Notes: a model not told the origin generated them from the sequence alone. A stretch of 64,000 bases of DNA from Flavobacterium agri (GCF_013401995.1 NZ_JACBJI010000003.1:496001-560000), one strand, 5' to 3'; shown: positions 26,254 to 34,440, counted from the stretch's first letter. Program-made: numbers and translations.

Positions 26254-27069
26254 TTAAACGGCAACATCGTATTCGCGCAAGGCGTCGTTGAGGCTCGTTT
26301 TCAAATCGGTCGACGGCTTGCGTTTTCCGATGATGAGTGCACATGGCACCTGGTATTCGCCAGCTTCGAATTTCTTCGTGTAACTTCCCGGAATCACGAC
26401 CGAACGCGCCGGAACGTACCCTTTCATTTCGACAGGTTCAGGCCCGGTGACGTCTATGATTTTGGTGGATGCGGTAAGGCAGACATTAGCTCCGAGAACG
26501 GCTTCGGCCTCGACACGGACGCCTTCTACGACGATACAGCGCGAGCCAATGAACGCTCCGTCTTCGATTACTACCGGTGAAGCTTGAAGCGGTTCCAAAA
26601 CGCCTCCGATGCCGACACCTCCGCTCAAATGTACGTTCTTGCCGATTTGGGCGCAACTTCCTACGGTTGCCCAGGTGTCGACCATCGTGCCTTCGTCTAC
26701 GAAAGCCCCGATGTTGACATAGCTTGGCATCATGATCACCCCTTTGGAAATGTAGGCGCCATGGCGGGCGACTGCGTGCGGCACGACACGAATGCCTTTT
26801 TCGGCATAACCGCGCTTCAACGGAATCTTGTCGTGGTATTCGAAAATGCCCACTTCGAAGGTTTCCATTTTTTGGATTGGAAAATACAGCACGACGGCTT
26901 TTTTGATCCATTCGTTTACCTGCCAGCCGTCGAGAGTCGGTTCGGCTACGCGGATCGTTCCTTCATCGAGAAGATCGATTACTTTCCGGATGGCGTCGAG
27001 CGTTTTCTGTTCGGTGAGAAGGGAGCGGTTTTCCCAAGCGTTTTCTATGGTTTCACGCAGGTGATTCAT
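26254..27069 (-). CDS. dapD: 2,3,4,5-tetrahydropyridine-2,6-dicarboxylate N-succinyltransferase
   Basis: 271 residues, MNHLRETIENAWENRSLL. The left-handed beta-helix hexapeptide repeats (IMMPSYVNIGAFVDEGTMVDTWATVGSCAQIGKNVHLSGGVGIGGVLEPLQASPVVIEDGAFIGSRCIVVEG) and PARSVVIPGSYTK are diagnostic of DapD. It succinylates tetrahydrodipicolinate in lysine/meso-DAP synthesis, so supplies peptidoglycan precursor. The -7-like box at 27085-27092 overlaps an upstream ATG (27087), supporting 27069 as start. Confidence 0.95.
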   Translation of the reverse strand: MNHLRETIENAWENRSLLTEQKTLDAIRKVIDLLDEGTIRVAEPTLDGWQVNEWIKKAVVLYFPIQKMETFEVGIFEYHDKIPLKRGYAEKGIRVVPHAVARHGAYISKGVIMMPSYVNIGAFVDEGTMVDTWATVGSCAQIGKNVHLSGGVGIGGVLEPLQASPVVIEDGAFIGSRCIVVEGVRVEAEAVLGANVCLTASTKIIDVTGPEPVEMKGYVPARSVVIPGSYTKKFEAGEYQVPCALIIGKRKPSTDLKTSLNDALREYDVAV

Positions 27070-27084
27070 GATTTTGGTTTTTGA

Positions 27085-27092
27085 CAAAGTTA
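27085..27092 (-). promoter_or_regulatory. -7-like box before dapD
   Basis: Minus strand TAACTTTG matches TAnnTTTG; it lies 15 bases upstream of the dapD ATG (27069). No clear -33 element. Confidence 0.45.
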
Positions 27093-27202
27093 GGTCAAAT
27101 TTTGGAAAAGACGACTGATGTCAAAGGAATTCGGACAGGCGTGATTTTAAGAAAATGTGCGGAAAAACTGTAATGGAGTTTGATTTGCGAATCGTTTCTT
27201 TG

Positions 27203-27239
27203 TTAGACCTAACAGGTTTCGGAAACCTGTTAGGTCTAA
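27203..27239. repeat. 37-nt perfect palindrome (copy 1)
   Basis: Left arm TTAGACCTAACAGGTTTC (27203-27220), one central G, then the exact reverse complement (27222-27239): 18 matching base pairs. It is REP-like: short, GC-poor at the ends, and close to a REP-associated transposase relative. No gene was seen between 27070 and 27453; besides the two palindromes the stretch shows only unremarkable AT-rich sequence. Confidence 0.9.
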
Positions 27240-27359
27240 TTGGAGTAGGAGGAGCAGGCACTCATGCTAAAAGAGGCTTTTTCGAGGAAAGTATTTCTAT
27301 TTTTTAAGAAAATATGCAGAAAAAATGTACTCGATCTACTCCTTAAATGCCTTATTTCG

Positions 27360-27396
27360 TTAGACCTAACAGGTTAAGAAAACCTGTTAGGTCTAA
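27360..27396. repeat. 37-nt perfect palindrome (copy 2)
   Basis: Left arm TTAGACCTAACAGGTT (27360-27375), spacer AAGAA, right arm AACCTGTTAGGTCTAA (27381-27396): 16 matching pairs. It has the same 16-base arms and total length as copy 1, with a different centre, so the two copies are clearly homologous. It ends 57 bases before the RAYT-like start. Confidence 0.9.
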
Positions 27397-27453
27397 ATCG
27401 ATTCTTTCATACCAGGTCTTTCATACCCGCCAATCCACAAATCAATACACGCC

Positions 27454-27900
27454 ATGAAAAAAATACCTTTCCTTCCCAACCGTTATTATCATATCAAGAA
27501 TTGCGCGAACAACAACGAATACCTTTTTTACGAAGACAAGAATTATCGACATTTCCTTCGCCTTTACAAGCGTCATGTCAGCAAAACTGCCGATTTGATC
27601 GCCTATTGCCTGCTCGAGAATCGTTTCGAAATGTTAGTAAGGATTAAAGACGACACTGAGCTTCCCGAAAGATTCAAAGAAAGAATCCATCAACCGTTTT
27701 CAAATATGTTCAATGCCTATACCAAAGGGATGAATTCCCTATACGGTAGAAATGGAAGTCTTTTTCAGGAACATTTCAAAAGAGAAGAAATCCAATCGTC
27801 AGGAGTAGCTTTTGCGATAGCTGAAATTAAACTTTTGCCAAGTGTCTTTCCTAAATCGAAATTCTTATGCAAGGTTACGGAGTATTCGGTAAGCACATAA
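27454..27900 (+). CDS. REP-associated tyrosine transposase (Y1/RAYT) relative, HUH motif lost
   Basis: 148 residues with the Y1 transposase layout: NRYYHIKNCANNNEYLF (normally yHIynRg-n-lF), YRHFLRLYKRHV, LIAYCLLENRFEMLVRI, QPFSNMFNAYTKGMNSLYG, RNGSLFQEHFKREEI. The metal-binding HUH block that should read NHxHLL is NRFEML (56-60), so both histidines are replaced; the likely nucleophile Tyr89 in FNAYTKG remains. The C-terminal ~40 residues found in family members (NPV-type segment) are absent or diverged (LLPSVFPKSKFLCK). It probably cannot cut DNA: either a decayed gene or a repurposed DNA-binding protein. Two REP-like palindromes lie just upstream. Confidence 0.75.
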   Translation: MKKIPFLPNRYYHIKNCANNNEYLFYEDKNYRHFLRLYKRHVSKTADLIAYCLLENRFEMLVRIKDDTELPERFKERIHQPFSNMFNAYTKGMNSLYGRNGSLFQEHFKREEIQSSGVAFAIAEIKLLPSVFPKSKFLCKVTEYSVST

Positions 27901-27995
27901 AAACATCCATACTCGCGGACTTGCCGATAACCGGAATGGCGAAAACGGTCAAGGGCAATATCCGCGCGTATGCATGTAATCGGTAACCGAAGTGA

Positions 27996-28391
27996 TTATT
28001 CGGCTTCTGCGTAAGAATTTTGGGCAGAAGCGATTATAGGATGGTTGAACGTCACCTGATAACGGTCGGCTCCCGAATACAGGAACATGCGTTCGTTGGC
28101 GATCAACGTGATCGTGACGTCTTTCATTTGCTGGTCTTTACACAAATATACCACGCCGCCGTTCGGAAGATTTTTCTTGCTTTTGACTATAAGCTGGTAT
28201 TTTCGGTCGAGATTGATGTTGATCTTGGAATCGGAAAATTTCACTTTCCTCGGAGTCAAACGCTGCACGGACGCCCATTGCATATTGGAGTCGCTCGTTT
28301 GGAAACCGTTAAAATCATATTCTCTTGTTTGTCCGGTGGCCACAAAAGTGCCGAGTAGCGCGAAAAGCGCAAGGAAATGTTTGCAGGTCAT
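27996..28391 (-). CDS. Small exported protein, unknown function
   Basis: 131 residues from the ATG at 28391, which gives a regular signal peptide (MTCKHFLALFALLGTFVATGQ). An ATG at 28430 would put 13 extra residues before it. The mature part looks beta-rich: DFNGFQTSDSNMQWASVQRLTPRKVKFSDSKININ, YQLIVKSKKNLPNGGVVYLC, MKDVTITLIANERMFLYSG. It has one cysteine. No family recognised. It is convergent with the RAYT-like gene. Confidence 0.65.
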   Translation of the reverse strand: MTCKHFLALFALLGTFVATGQTREYDFNGFQTSDSNMQWASVQRLTPRKVKFSDSKININLDRKYQLIVKSKKNLPNGGVVYLCKDQQMKDVTITLIANERMFLYSGADRYQVTFNHPIIASAQNSYAEAE

Positions 28392-28600
28392 CAATACTAG
28401 ATTAGGGTTCCGTAATAACGTTCGCTTCATCTGAATATTTTTCTGTAGAATGTTAAAGTTGTAAGGTTTGCTTGAATTTCTAAAAGGATCCTCACGTCCT
28501 GCTTCGTAAATTTGACTGATATTTCACTCATAATCAGACAATTTCGAGGGGCTAATATACGTTTTTATTAACAAGTCCCTTAAAAATTGGACAAAACACC

Positions 28601-29344
28601 ATGAAAGACAATTTTTCCGCCCAAGCGACGAAGTACGCCCAGAACCGTCCACAATATCCCCAAGCTTTGATCGATTACATTGCGTCATTTGCCCAGGAAA
28701 GGGGAAAGGCGCTCGATTTGGCCACGGGAAACGGGCAGGTCGCCCACAAACTCGCGAGCAAATTCGAAACCGTTTTTGCCACCGACATCAGCCAGAAACA
28801 ACTCGACCAAGCCGAAAAAGCATCGAATATCATCTATAAGCTAGAAAGAGCTGAACAGACGTCTTTCGAAGACAACACGTTCGATCTGATAACCGTCGCT
28901 CAAGCCGTACATTGGTTCGATTTCACTGTTTTTTACAAAGAGATTTACCGCATCCTTAAGCCCGAAGGCGTATTCGCGATTTTGGGGTATGGCTTGTTTT
29001 CGACGAATGAGCGTGCCGATGCGATCATCAGTCATTTCTACCGCGACATTATCGGTCCCTATTGGGATGCCGAACGCCGTTATGTCGAAGAGAATTACCA
29101 AACGATCCCATTTCCGTTCAAGGAAATCGAAACCATTACGTGGACGAACGATTTCGAATGGACGACAGGACAATTGCTCGGTTATCTCGAATCGTGGTCG
29201 GCGACCCAGCATTACAAAAGCAAAACGGGCATCAATCCTGTCGATTTGGTTCGAGGCGAATTGTCATTGGTTTGGGAAGCCAGCGACAAAAAGGTGCATT
29301 TCCCTTTGTTATTGAGAGTCGGACGCCCTTATACCAAATTCTGA
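28601..29344 (+). CDS. Class I SAM-dependent methyltransferase
   Basis: 247 residues. Motif I ALDLATGNGQVAHKLASKF, motif II FATDISQKQLDQAEKA, motif III DLITVAQAVHWFDFTVFYKEIYRILKPEGVFAI: a Methyltransf_11 fold. The AQAVHWFD signature places it near the yeast Tmt1/trans-aconitate-methyltransferase-like group. The substrate is unknown. Its stop overlaps the next start (TGATG, 29342-29346), the first link of a three-gene unit with the NlpE/META lipoprotein and the AlkZ-like protein. Confidence 0.88.
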   Translation: MKDNFSAQATKYAQNRPQYPQALIDYIASFAQERGKALDLATGNGQVAHKLASKFETVFATDISQKQLDQAEKASNIIYKLERAEQTSFEDNTFDLITVAQAVHWFDFTVFYKEIYRILKPEGVFAILGYGLFSTNERADAIISHFYRDIIGPYWDAERRYVEENYQTIPFPFKEIETITWTNDFEWTTGQLLGYLESWSATQHYKSKTGINPVDLVRGELSLVWEASDKKVHFPLLLRVGRPYTKF

Positions 29345-30159
29345 TGAAACAGCTGATTTGCATTTTTTCGATGATTCTCATCATAGGCTGTTCACCCAAA
29401 AAAGAAAAAGATCCGCCATTGGCTCCGACCGAAATCGGCGATACCACGATAACTGATACTCCGGACAATTCCGAAAATTCGCTCGATTATCTCGGACGCT
29501 ACAAAGGCCCGGTTTCGGGAAGTGAAACCGCTTTGGAATTGGCCGAAGATTTTTCGTACGTGATGACACGCATCCAATCGGGCAAAAGAACCGAAGAAAA
29601 AGGCACGTTCAAATGGAATACGACCGGAAACGGTATCATTCTCAAAAATACGACAGGAGAAGAGCATCATTTTTTCGTGGGCGAACATTATCTGGTACTT
29701 GCAGATACTTCGGGCAAAAGACTTAATCCCGCCAATTCGGGGCAAGATGTGCTCCTGAAACAAAGCGAGGCCGAGGCAGCCAAATCCGACGGCACGCCCA
29801 TGGACCGTCTTCCGCAAAAAATAACCGGAATCCATTGGAAGCTGTCCGAAATCAACGGTCGGACCTTCCGTCAAAGCGATACCAAAGATTATTTCATCCA
29901 GCTCAACGACGACGGCAGTTTCGGGGCTTTCGCCGGATGCAACCGAATGGGCGGAAAATATCAGATCAAAGAAAGCAAAGTGCGAATGTTCAACATCATT
30001 TCGACGATGATGGCCTGTCCCGAAATGAAAATCGAGGACGAATTCAAAATGGCGCTCGAAACCAGCGACAATTACGTGGCCAACGAAAAAGTGCTGCAAT
30101 TCCGAAAAGGCGGGACGAACTTGCTTAAATTTGAGGCATTCGCTTTACCCAAACCCTGA
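29344..30159 (+). CDS. NlpE-like plus META domain lipoprotein
   Basis: 271 residues. Lipobox ILIIGC in MKQLICIFSMILIIGC, then a polar linker. An NlpE-type copper-resistance/envelope-sensing domain covers about 45-135 (YLGRYKGPVSGSETALELAEDFSYVMTRIQSG...KGTFKWNTTGNGIIL). The C-terminal META domain (about 155-265) contains WKLSEINGRTF, DGSFGAFAGCNRMGGKYQI and MMACPEMKIEDEF, as in HslJ. It is an envelope lipoprotein possibly linked to stress or metal sensing. The ATG at 29344 is favoured over upstream in-frame ATGs because only it yields a lipoprotein signal; it is coupled to the methyltransferase gene before it. Confidence 0.88.
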   Translation: MKQLICIFSMILIIGCSPKKEKDPPLAPTEIGDTTITDTPDNSENSLDYLGRYKGPVSGSETALELAEDFSYVMTRIQSGKRTEEKGTFKWNTTGNGIILKNTTGEEHHFFVGEHYLVLADTSGKRLNPANSGQDVLLKQSEAEAAKSDGTPMDRLPQKITGIHWKLSEINGRTFRQSDTKDYFIQLNDDGSFGAFAGCNRMGGKYQIKESKVRMFNIISTMMACPEMKIEDEFKMALETSDNYVANEKVLQFRKGGTNLLKFEAFALPKP

Positions 30160-31226
30160 TGGAATTCAAAGACATCTCGTTCTGGCGCATGCAAAGCCAG
30201 CAATTACTCACTACCAATATCGATTCAATCCCAAGACTCGTCAAGCATTTCGGGGCGATCCAGGCGCAGGATTACGCTATGGCCAAATGGGCGATCGGCT
30301 CGCGCGTTCCCAGTATTTCTGATGCCGATGTAGACATTGCGTTGGCGTCGGGCGATATCGTGCGTACCCATGTTTTGCGTCCGACGTGGCATTTCGCGCC
30401 ATCCGAAGATATAGGTTGGATGCTCGGTCTTACCGCTAAAACCATTCGCGGACAGATGGCTTCGAACGACAGGAAACTCGGACTCGACCAAGCCATTTAC
30501 AACAAAAGCTTCGGCCTTATCGAAAAAGCGCTCGAAGACGGACATCTGTCGAAACCCGAAATCATGGAAATCCTCGAATTCAACGGTATCCGAACACATG
30601 AATACAGAAGCGGGCATATCATGGCTGCAGCCGAACTCGAAGGTTTGGTCGTAAGCGGCGCGCGAAAAGGCAAGGAGCACGGTTATGCACTCATGTCGAA
30701 GCAAGTCAAAAAGCCACGGAAATTGTCTAAAGAAGAAGCTCTGGCCGAACTCGCCCAAACCTACTTTAAAAGCCACGCGCCCGCCACGGTAAGGGATTTT
30801 CAATGGTGGAGTGGCTTGAACCTTACCGATTGCCGTACTGGGATAAAAGCAAATGAAAAGAAGTTAGAATCGGTGGAAATTGAAGGACAAACGTATTATT
30901 TCCCGGAAGAACATCAATCCGTAAATACGAAATCGGTGCATCTGTTGCCGGCTTTCGACGAATTCCTGATCGCATATAAAGACCGGACGCCTTCAATAGA
31001 TCCGGTGCATAGCCGTCACGCGTTCACGAGCAACGGGATTTTCAAGCCGCTTTTGGTCGTCGACGGACAGGTTTGCGGCATCTGGAAACGGACCATCAAA
31101 AAAGATGTCGTATCGGTCGAGGTGCAGGCGATGGTGAAAATACCAAATAACCGCTTTTCGGAAATCGAACATCAAGTCAAGCGTTTCGGCGATTTCCTGG
31201 GATTGAAAACCGACCTCAAACTGTAA
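30159..31226 (+). CDS. AlkZ-like (HTH_42) DNA glycosylase family protein
   Basis: 355 residues of the winged-helix DNA-binding family PF06224, which includes AlkZ and YcaQ, glycosylases acting on bulky alkylated bases and interstrand crosslinks. Residues 32-38 read GAIQAQD, giving the Q-x-Q arrangement (Gln35, Gln37) that is catalytic in AlkZ; RTHVLRPTWHFAPSEDIGWML is the next conserved block. C-terminal LLPAFDEFLIAYKDR and VDGQVCGIWKRT are also typical. It is likely a DNA repair enzyme; activity on a given lesion is inference. Its start overlaps the META gene stop (TGATG), and its stop abuts the convergent HxlR gene. Confidence 0.82.
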   Translation: MEFKDISFWRMQSQQLLTTNIDSIPRLVKHFGAIQAQDYAMAKWAIGSRVPSISDADVDIALASGDIVRTHVLRPTWHFAPSEDIGWMLGLTAKTIRGQMASNDRKLGLDQAIYNKSFGLIEKALEDGHLSKPEIMEILEFNGIRTHEYRSGHIMAAAELEGLVVSGARKGKEHGYALMSKQVKKPRKLSKEEALAELAQTYFKSHAPATVRDFQWWSGLNLTDCRTGIKANEKKLESVEIEGQTYYFPEEHQSVNTKSVHLLPAFDEFLIAYKDRTPSIDPVHSRHAFTSNGIFKPLLVVDGQVCGIWKRTIKKDVVSVEVQAMVKIPNNRFSEIEHQVKRFGDFLGLKTDLKL

Positions 31227-31592
31227 TCACTTCCCGAATATCTTTTGCCTGTGCAGCAAACCCCATTCGCGTAGCGACAGGATGACTTCGGAAAGCGAAT
31301 CGCTGTGTTCGGTACGTTGATACAGCACCGTCGGCGGGAAAGTATCCAAAACCGTTCTCGTGACCAATTGGTTGATTTCCAAATCTTTTAATTCCTTCGA
31401 CAGCATTTTGTCGGTAATGCCCGGCACTTCCTTGGCAATCTGCTTGAACCGCATTTCGCCCGATGAAAGCGCAATCAATATAGGGAGTTTCCATTTCCCG
31501 CTCAAGACTTCGAGCGCATCGCGAACGTGCATTAGCGCCTGATTGCATTCCGTAGTGCTGAGTTTTTGGCTTGGCAATGTTTTGAAAGACAT
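31227..31592 (-). CDS. HxlR-family transcriptional regulator
   Basis: 121 residues; the core ALEVLSGKWKLPILIALSSGEMRFKQIAKEVPGITDKMLSKELKDLEINQLVTRTV is the HxlR winged helix. N-terminal Cys16 (TTECNQAL) is the position that senses oxidants or aldehydes in some relatives. It is divergent from an azoreductase-like gene, the usual arrangement for HxlR regulators of quinone/electrophile detoxification. An imperfect palindrome (31622-31647) lies in the shared 111-base gap. Confidence 0.92.
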   Translation of the reverse strand: MSFKTLPSQKLSTTECNQALMHVRDALEVLSGKWKLPILIALSSGEMRFKQIAKEVPGITDKMLSKELKDLEINQLVTRTVLDTFPPTVLYQRTEHSDSLSEVILSLREWGLLHRQKIFGK

Positions 31593-31621
31593 GTCTTTAT
31601 CTGTTTTACTATATAAAAGGG

Positions 31622-31647
31622 TAGTGCTATCCTAAAGGATATTACTA
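31622..31647. promoter_or_regulatory. Candidate HxlR operator
   Basis: TAGTGCTATCC (31622-31632), TAAA, GGATATTACTA (31637-31647): arms are reverse complements at 9 of 11 positions. It sits in the middle of the divergent gap, with two flanking ACTATATA words. Inferred regulator binding site. Confidence 0.5.
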
Positions 31648-31703
31648 TATATAAGAAAGCAAATGTAAATAAGTTTGCGTTGTAAAACAAATACAGATTC
31701 ACA

Positions 31704-32309
31704 ATGAAAATATTGAACATCCTTTCGAGTATAAACGGAGAGCACTCCAATACCAAAAAAGTCGTCGAGGCGATCAATTCCAGACTCCTCGAAAAACATC
31801 CCGACGCGACGATCAACGTAAAAGATTTGGCAAAAAGCCCGGTTCCCCATCTCGAAGCCGCGCATTTCCAGGCATTTTACGCAACCGAAGAACTTCCCGA
31901 AAATTACGAGTCGAACGTATTCCATTCCGATACCGCGATTTCCGAAATCAAGGAATCCGACATCATCGTGATCGCTGTTCCTTTTTACAACTTCAACGTT
32001 CCGGGAACGCTAAAATCGTGGATCGACCAGATCGCCCGGGCCGGCGTCACGTTCAGTTATGGTGAAAACGGTCCGATCGGGTTGCTTCAGGGCAAAAAAG
32101 TGTTCCTGGCGTTCGCTTCGGGAGGCATTTATTCGGTCGAACCGATGAAAAGCATGGATTTCGCCGAACCGTATCTCAGGAACGTACTCGGATTCCTTGG
32201 CATGACCGACATCACGACTTTCCGACTCGAAGGCGTAAAAGTTCCGGGCGTTTCTGATCACGCTTTGGATAAAGTGCACAAAGAAATCGAGGCGTTCGAA
32301 TTCGCATAA
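31704..32309 (+). CDS. FMN-dependent NADH-azoreductase (AzoR) family protein
   Basis: 201 residues with a flavodoxin-like fold: MKILNILSSINGEHSNTKKVVEAI (FMN phosphate loop), VIAVPFYNFNVPGTLKSWIDQIARAGVTFSYGENGPIGLLQGKKV (the P-x-Y-N-F-x-x-P motif that binds flavin) and the ASGGIYS segment. It reduces azo dyes or quinones with NAD(P)H. It is controlled in all likelihood by the divergent HxlR regulator. A strong terminator follows the gene. Confidence 0.88.
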   Translation: MKILNILSSINGEHSNTKKVVEAINSRLLEKHPDATINVKDLAKSPVPHLEAAHFQAFYATEELPENYESNVFHSDTAISEIKESDIIVIAVPFYNFNVPGTLKSWIDQIARAGVTFSYGENGPIGLLQGKKVFLAFASGGIYSVEPMKSMDFAEPYLRNVLGFLGMTDITTFRLEGVKVPGVSDHALDKVHKEIEAFEFA

Positions 32310-32365
32310 AATCCAGACGTCGTATCCACGCGATACAAAACTCACAACTTAAATACCGATATTTG

Positions 32366-32389
32366 AAGCCGATTCGTTCGGCTTTTTTT
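32366..32389 (+). terminator. Terminator of the azoreductase gene
   Basis: Stem AAGCCGA (32366-32372), loop TTCGT, stem TCGGCTT (32378-32384), then T7. It decides the ruvX start: the longer in-frame ATG (32363) lies before the hairpin. Confidence 0.85.
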
Positions 32390-32413
32390 ATTCATCGATT
32401 TTTCAAAACGACC

Positions 32414-32842
32414 ATGTTCAACACTCCAGGAAGGATTCTCGCCATCGACTACGGAAAAAAACGCACCGGAATCGCCATTACAGACGACATGCAGATCATC
32501 GCATCGGGTTTGACGACGGTGGCTTCGGATACCGCGATCGCTTTTTTGGCAGATTATTTTTCGACGGAAAACGTGGTCAAGGTATTGATCGGCGAACCCA
32601 AGCAAATGGATGGTACGCCTTCCGAAAGTACGCCGATCATCGAAGCCTTTGTCGAGAAGTTCAAGACCGCGTTCCCGAAAATGGAAGTCGTGCGTGTAGA
32701 TGAGCGCTTTACGTCGAAGATGGCGTTCCAGGCCATGATCGATTCCGGATTGAAGAAAAAACAGCGTCAGGATAAAGGCCTGATCGACGAAATATCCGCC
32801 ACGATAATGCTTCGCGATTACCTTTCGCGCAAGATGCTGTAA
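32414..32842 (+). CDS. ruvX: Holliday junction resolvase-like RuvX (YqgF)
   Basis: 142 residues from ATG 32414: MFNTPGRILAIDYGKKRTGIAITDD with the RNase-H-like catalytic Asp (AIDYGKKRTG), then VLIGEPKQMDGTPSEST, VDERFTSKMA (second acidic site) and the C-terminal LIDEISATIMLRDYL (third). It belongs to the YqgF family, implicated in 16S pre-rRNA processing and proposed as a Holliday junction resolvase. It is preceded by the azoreductase terminator. The genes following are mqo and a HAD phosphatase. Confidence 0.9.
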   Translation: MFNTPGRILAIDYGKKRTGIAITDDMQIIASGLTTVASDTAIAFLADYFSTENVVKVLIGEPKQMDGTPSESTPIIEAFVEKFKTAFPKMEVVRVDERFTSKMAFQAMIDSGLKKKQRQDKGLIDEISATIMLRDYLSRKML

Positions 32843-32911
32843 GGCTCAAACGTTATCGTAAATTCTTTCTAAAATCATTCTAAATAGCTTTATTTTCCTG
32901 CGCTTTCAAAG

Positions 32912-32919
32912 TATCTTTG
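32912..32919 (+). promoter_or_regulatory. -7-like box before mqo
   Basis: TATCTTTG matches TAnnTTTG and lies 18 bases before the mqo ATG (32938). No convincing -33 TTTG at the usual distance. Confidence 0.4.
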
Positions 32920-32937
32920 TGCCGCTAATTTTCTGCC

Positions 32938-34440
32938 ATGCAAAGCGACAACACAACGATTCAGCCGGGCACAGACGTAGTCCTGATCGGCGCCGGTATC
33001 ATGAGTGCCACTTTGGGCGTCATGCTCAAGGAATTGCAACCCGACATCCGCATCCAGATTTTTGAAAGATTGGACCACGCGGCCGCCGAAAGTTCCGATG
33101 CCTGGAACAACGCCGGAACGGGTCATTCTGCTTTTTGCGAACTCAACTACACGCCCGAAGACAAAGAAGGCAACATCGACATCTCCAAAGCGATCAAGAT
33201 TGCCGAATCTTTCGAGGTTTCGCGCCAGTTCTGGAGCTTTCTGATCGAGAAAGGACTGATCGACCATCCCGAGAATTTCATCCGAAGCATCCCGCATGTG
33301 AGTTTTGTTTGGGGTCCGGAAAACGTGTCGTACCTGAAGCGTCGTCATGCCGCATTGCAGGCTAATCCGTTGTTTTCGCAGATGGAATTCAGCGAAGATC
33401 ACGATGTACAGAAAAACTGGATGCCTTTGGTCATGGAAGGACGCGACGCATGGGAACAAACCGCGGCCACGTTCATGAAAATCGGTACAGACGTGAATTT
33501 CGGCGAACTCACGCGCGCCATGTTCCACTATCTTAAAAAACAGGACGGCGTGTCGATTTTCTTCAACCACGAAGTACGTCGTCTGAAACAGAAGAAAAAC
33601 GGCCAATGGAGAATCACGGTACGCGACCGTTCCAATGGTGAAAAATATATAACGAGAACGCCTTTCGTGTTTATCGGAGCGGGCGGAGGTTCGCTTCCGT
33701 TGCTCGAAAAAGCACACATTCCCGAAGGCGACGGTTTCGGCGGATTCCCAGTAAGCGGCCAATGGCTGCGCTGCACGAACGAAGCCGTCATCGAAAAACA
33801 CTTCGCTAAAGTGTACGGGAAAGCTTCTGTAGGTGCGCCGCCTATGTCGGTCCCTCATATCGATTCGCGTATGATCAACGGTAAAAAGGAACTGCTTTTC
33901 GGGCCGTATGCCGGATTTTCGACCAAATTCCTCAAAAACGGTTCGTATCTCGATTTGCCGCTTTCGATAAAGGCCAATAATCTGATTCCGATGCTTTCGG
34001 CCGGATTCCACAATTTGCCGCTTACCAAATACCTGATCGACCAGGTACGCCAATCGGACGACGATAGGATGGAAGCTTTGCGCGAATATGTGCCCGATGC
34101 AAAATCCGAAGATTGGGTTTTGGAAACTGCCGGACAACGCGTGCAGGTGATCAAGAAAGACTCCGAAGGACGCGGAGTCCTCGAATTCGGTACAGAAGTC
34201 GTGACCAAAGCCGACGGTTCTTTAGCCGTATTGCTCGGCGCTTCTCCGGGCGCTTCTACGACGGCTTCGATCATGATCGATTTGCTCAACCGCTGTTATT
34301 TCGACAAGGCCAATACCAAGCAATGGCAGGACAAGTTCCGCCAGATGGTGCCTTCGTACGGCAAAAAACTCAACGACAATCCGGAATTGCTGGCCGAAAT
34401 CCGTAAAAAGACAGCCAAAAGCCTCCAAATCGAAAACTGA
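32938..34440 (+). CDS. mqo: Malate:quinone oxidoreductase
   Basis: 500 residues. FAD-binding GxGxxS-type start TDVVLIGAGIMSATLGVMLKEL, then WNNAGTGHSAFCELNYTPED and ASVGAPPMSVPHIDSRMINGKKELLFGPYAGFSTKFLKNGS, which are characteristic of Mqo rather than other FAD oxidases; C-terminal LLGASPGASTTASIMIDLL. It oxidises malate to oxaloacetate and passes electrons to the membrane quinone pool, replacing or assisting malate dehydrogenase in the TCA cycle. It is peripheral to the inner membrane. Its stop overlaps the HAD gene start (TGATG). Confidence 0.95.
   Translation: MQSDNTTIQPGTDVVLIGAGIMSATLGVMLKELQPDIRIQIFERLDHAAAESSDAWNNAGTGHSAFCELNYTPEDKEGNIDISKAIKIAESFEVSRQFWSFLIEKGLIDHPENFIRSIPHVSFVWGPENVSYLKRRHAALQANPLFSQMEFSEDHDVQKNWMPLVMEGRDAWEQTAATFMKIGTDVNFGELTRAMFHYLKKQDGVSIFFNHEVRRLKQKKNGQWRITVRDRSNGEKYITRTPFVFIGAGGGSLPLLEKAHIPEGDGFGGFPVSGQWLRCTNEAVIEKHFAKVYGKASVGAPPMSVPHIDSRMINGKKELLFGPYAGFSTKFLKNGSYLDLPLSIKANNLIPMLSAGFHNLPLTKYLIDQVRQSDDDRMEALREYVPDAKSEDWVLETAGQRVQVIKKDSEGRGVLEFGTEVVTKADGSLAVLLGASPGASTTASIMIDLLNRCYFDKANTKQWQDKFRQMVPSYGKKLNDNPELLAEIRKKTAKSLQIEN

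Noticed and set aside
32890-34137. A 415-codon minus-strand frame opposite mqo
   Set aside because: Arg/Phe-rich translation without any family, fully inside mqo; same codon-bias effect.
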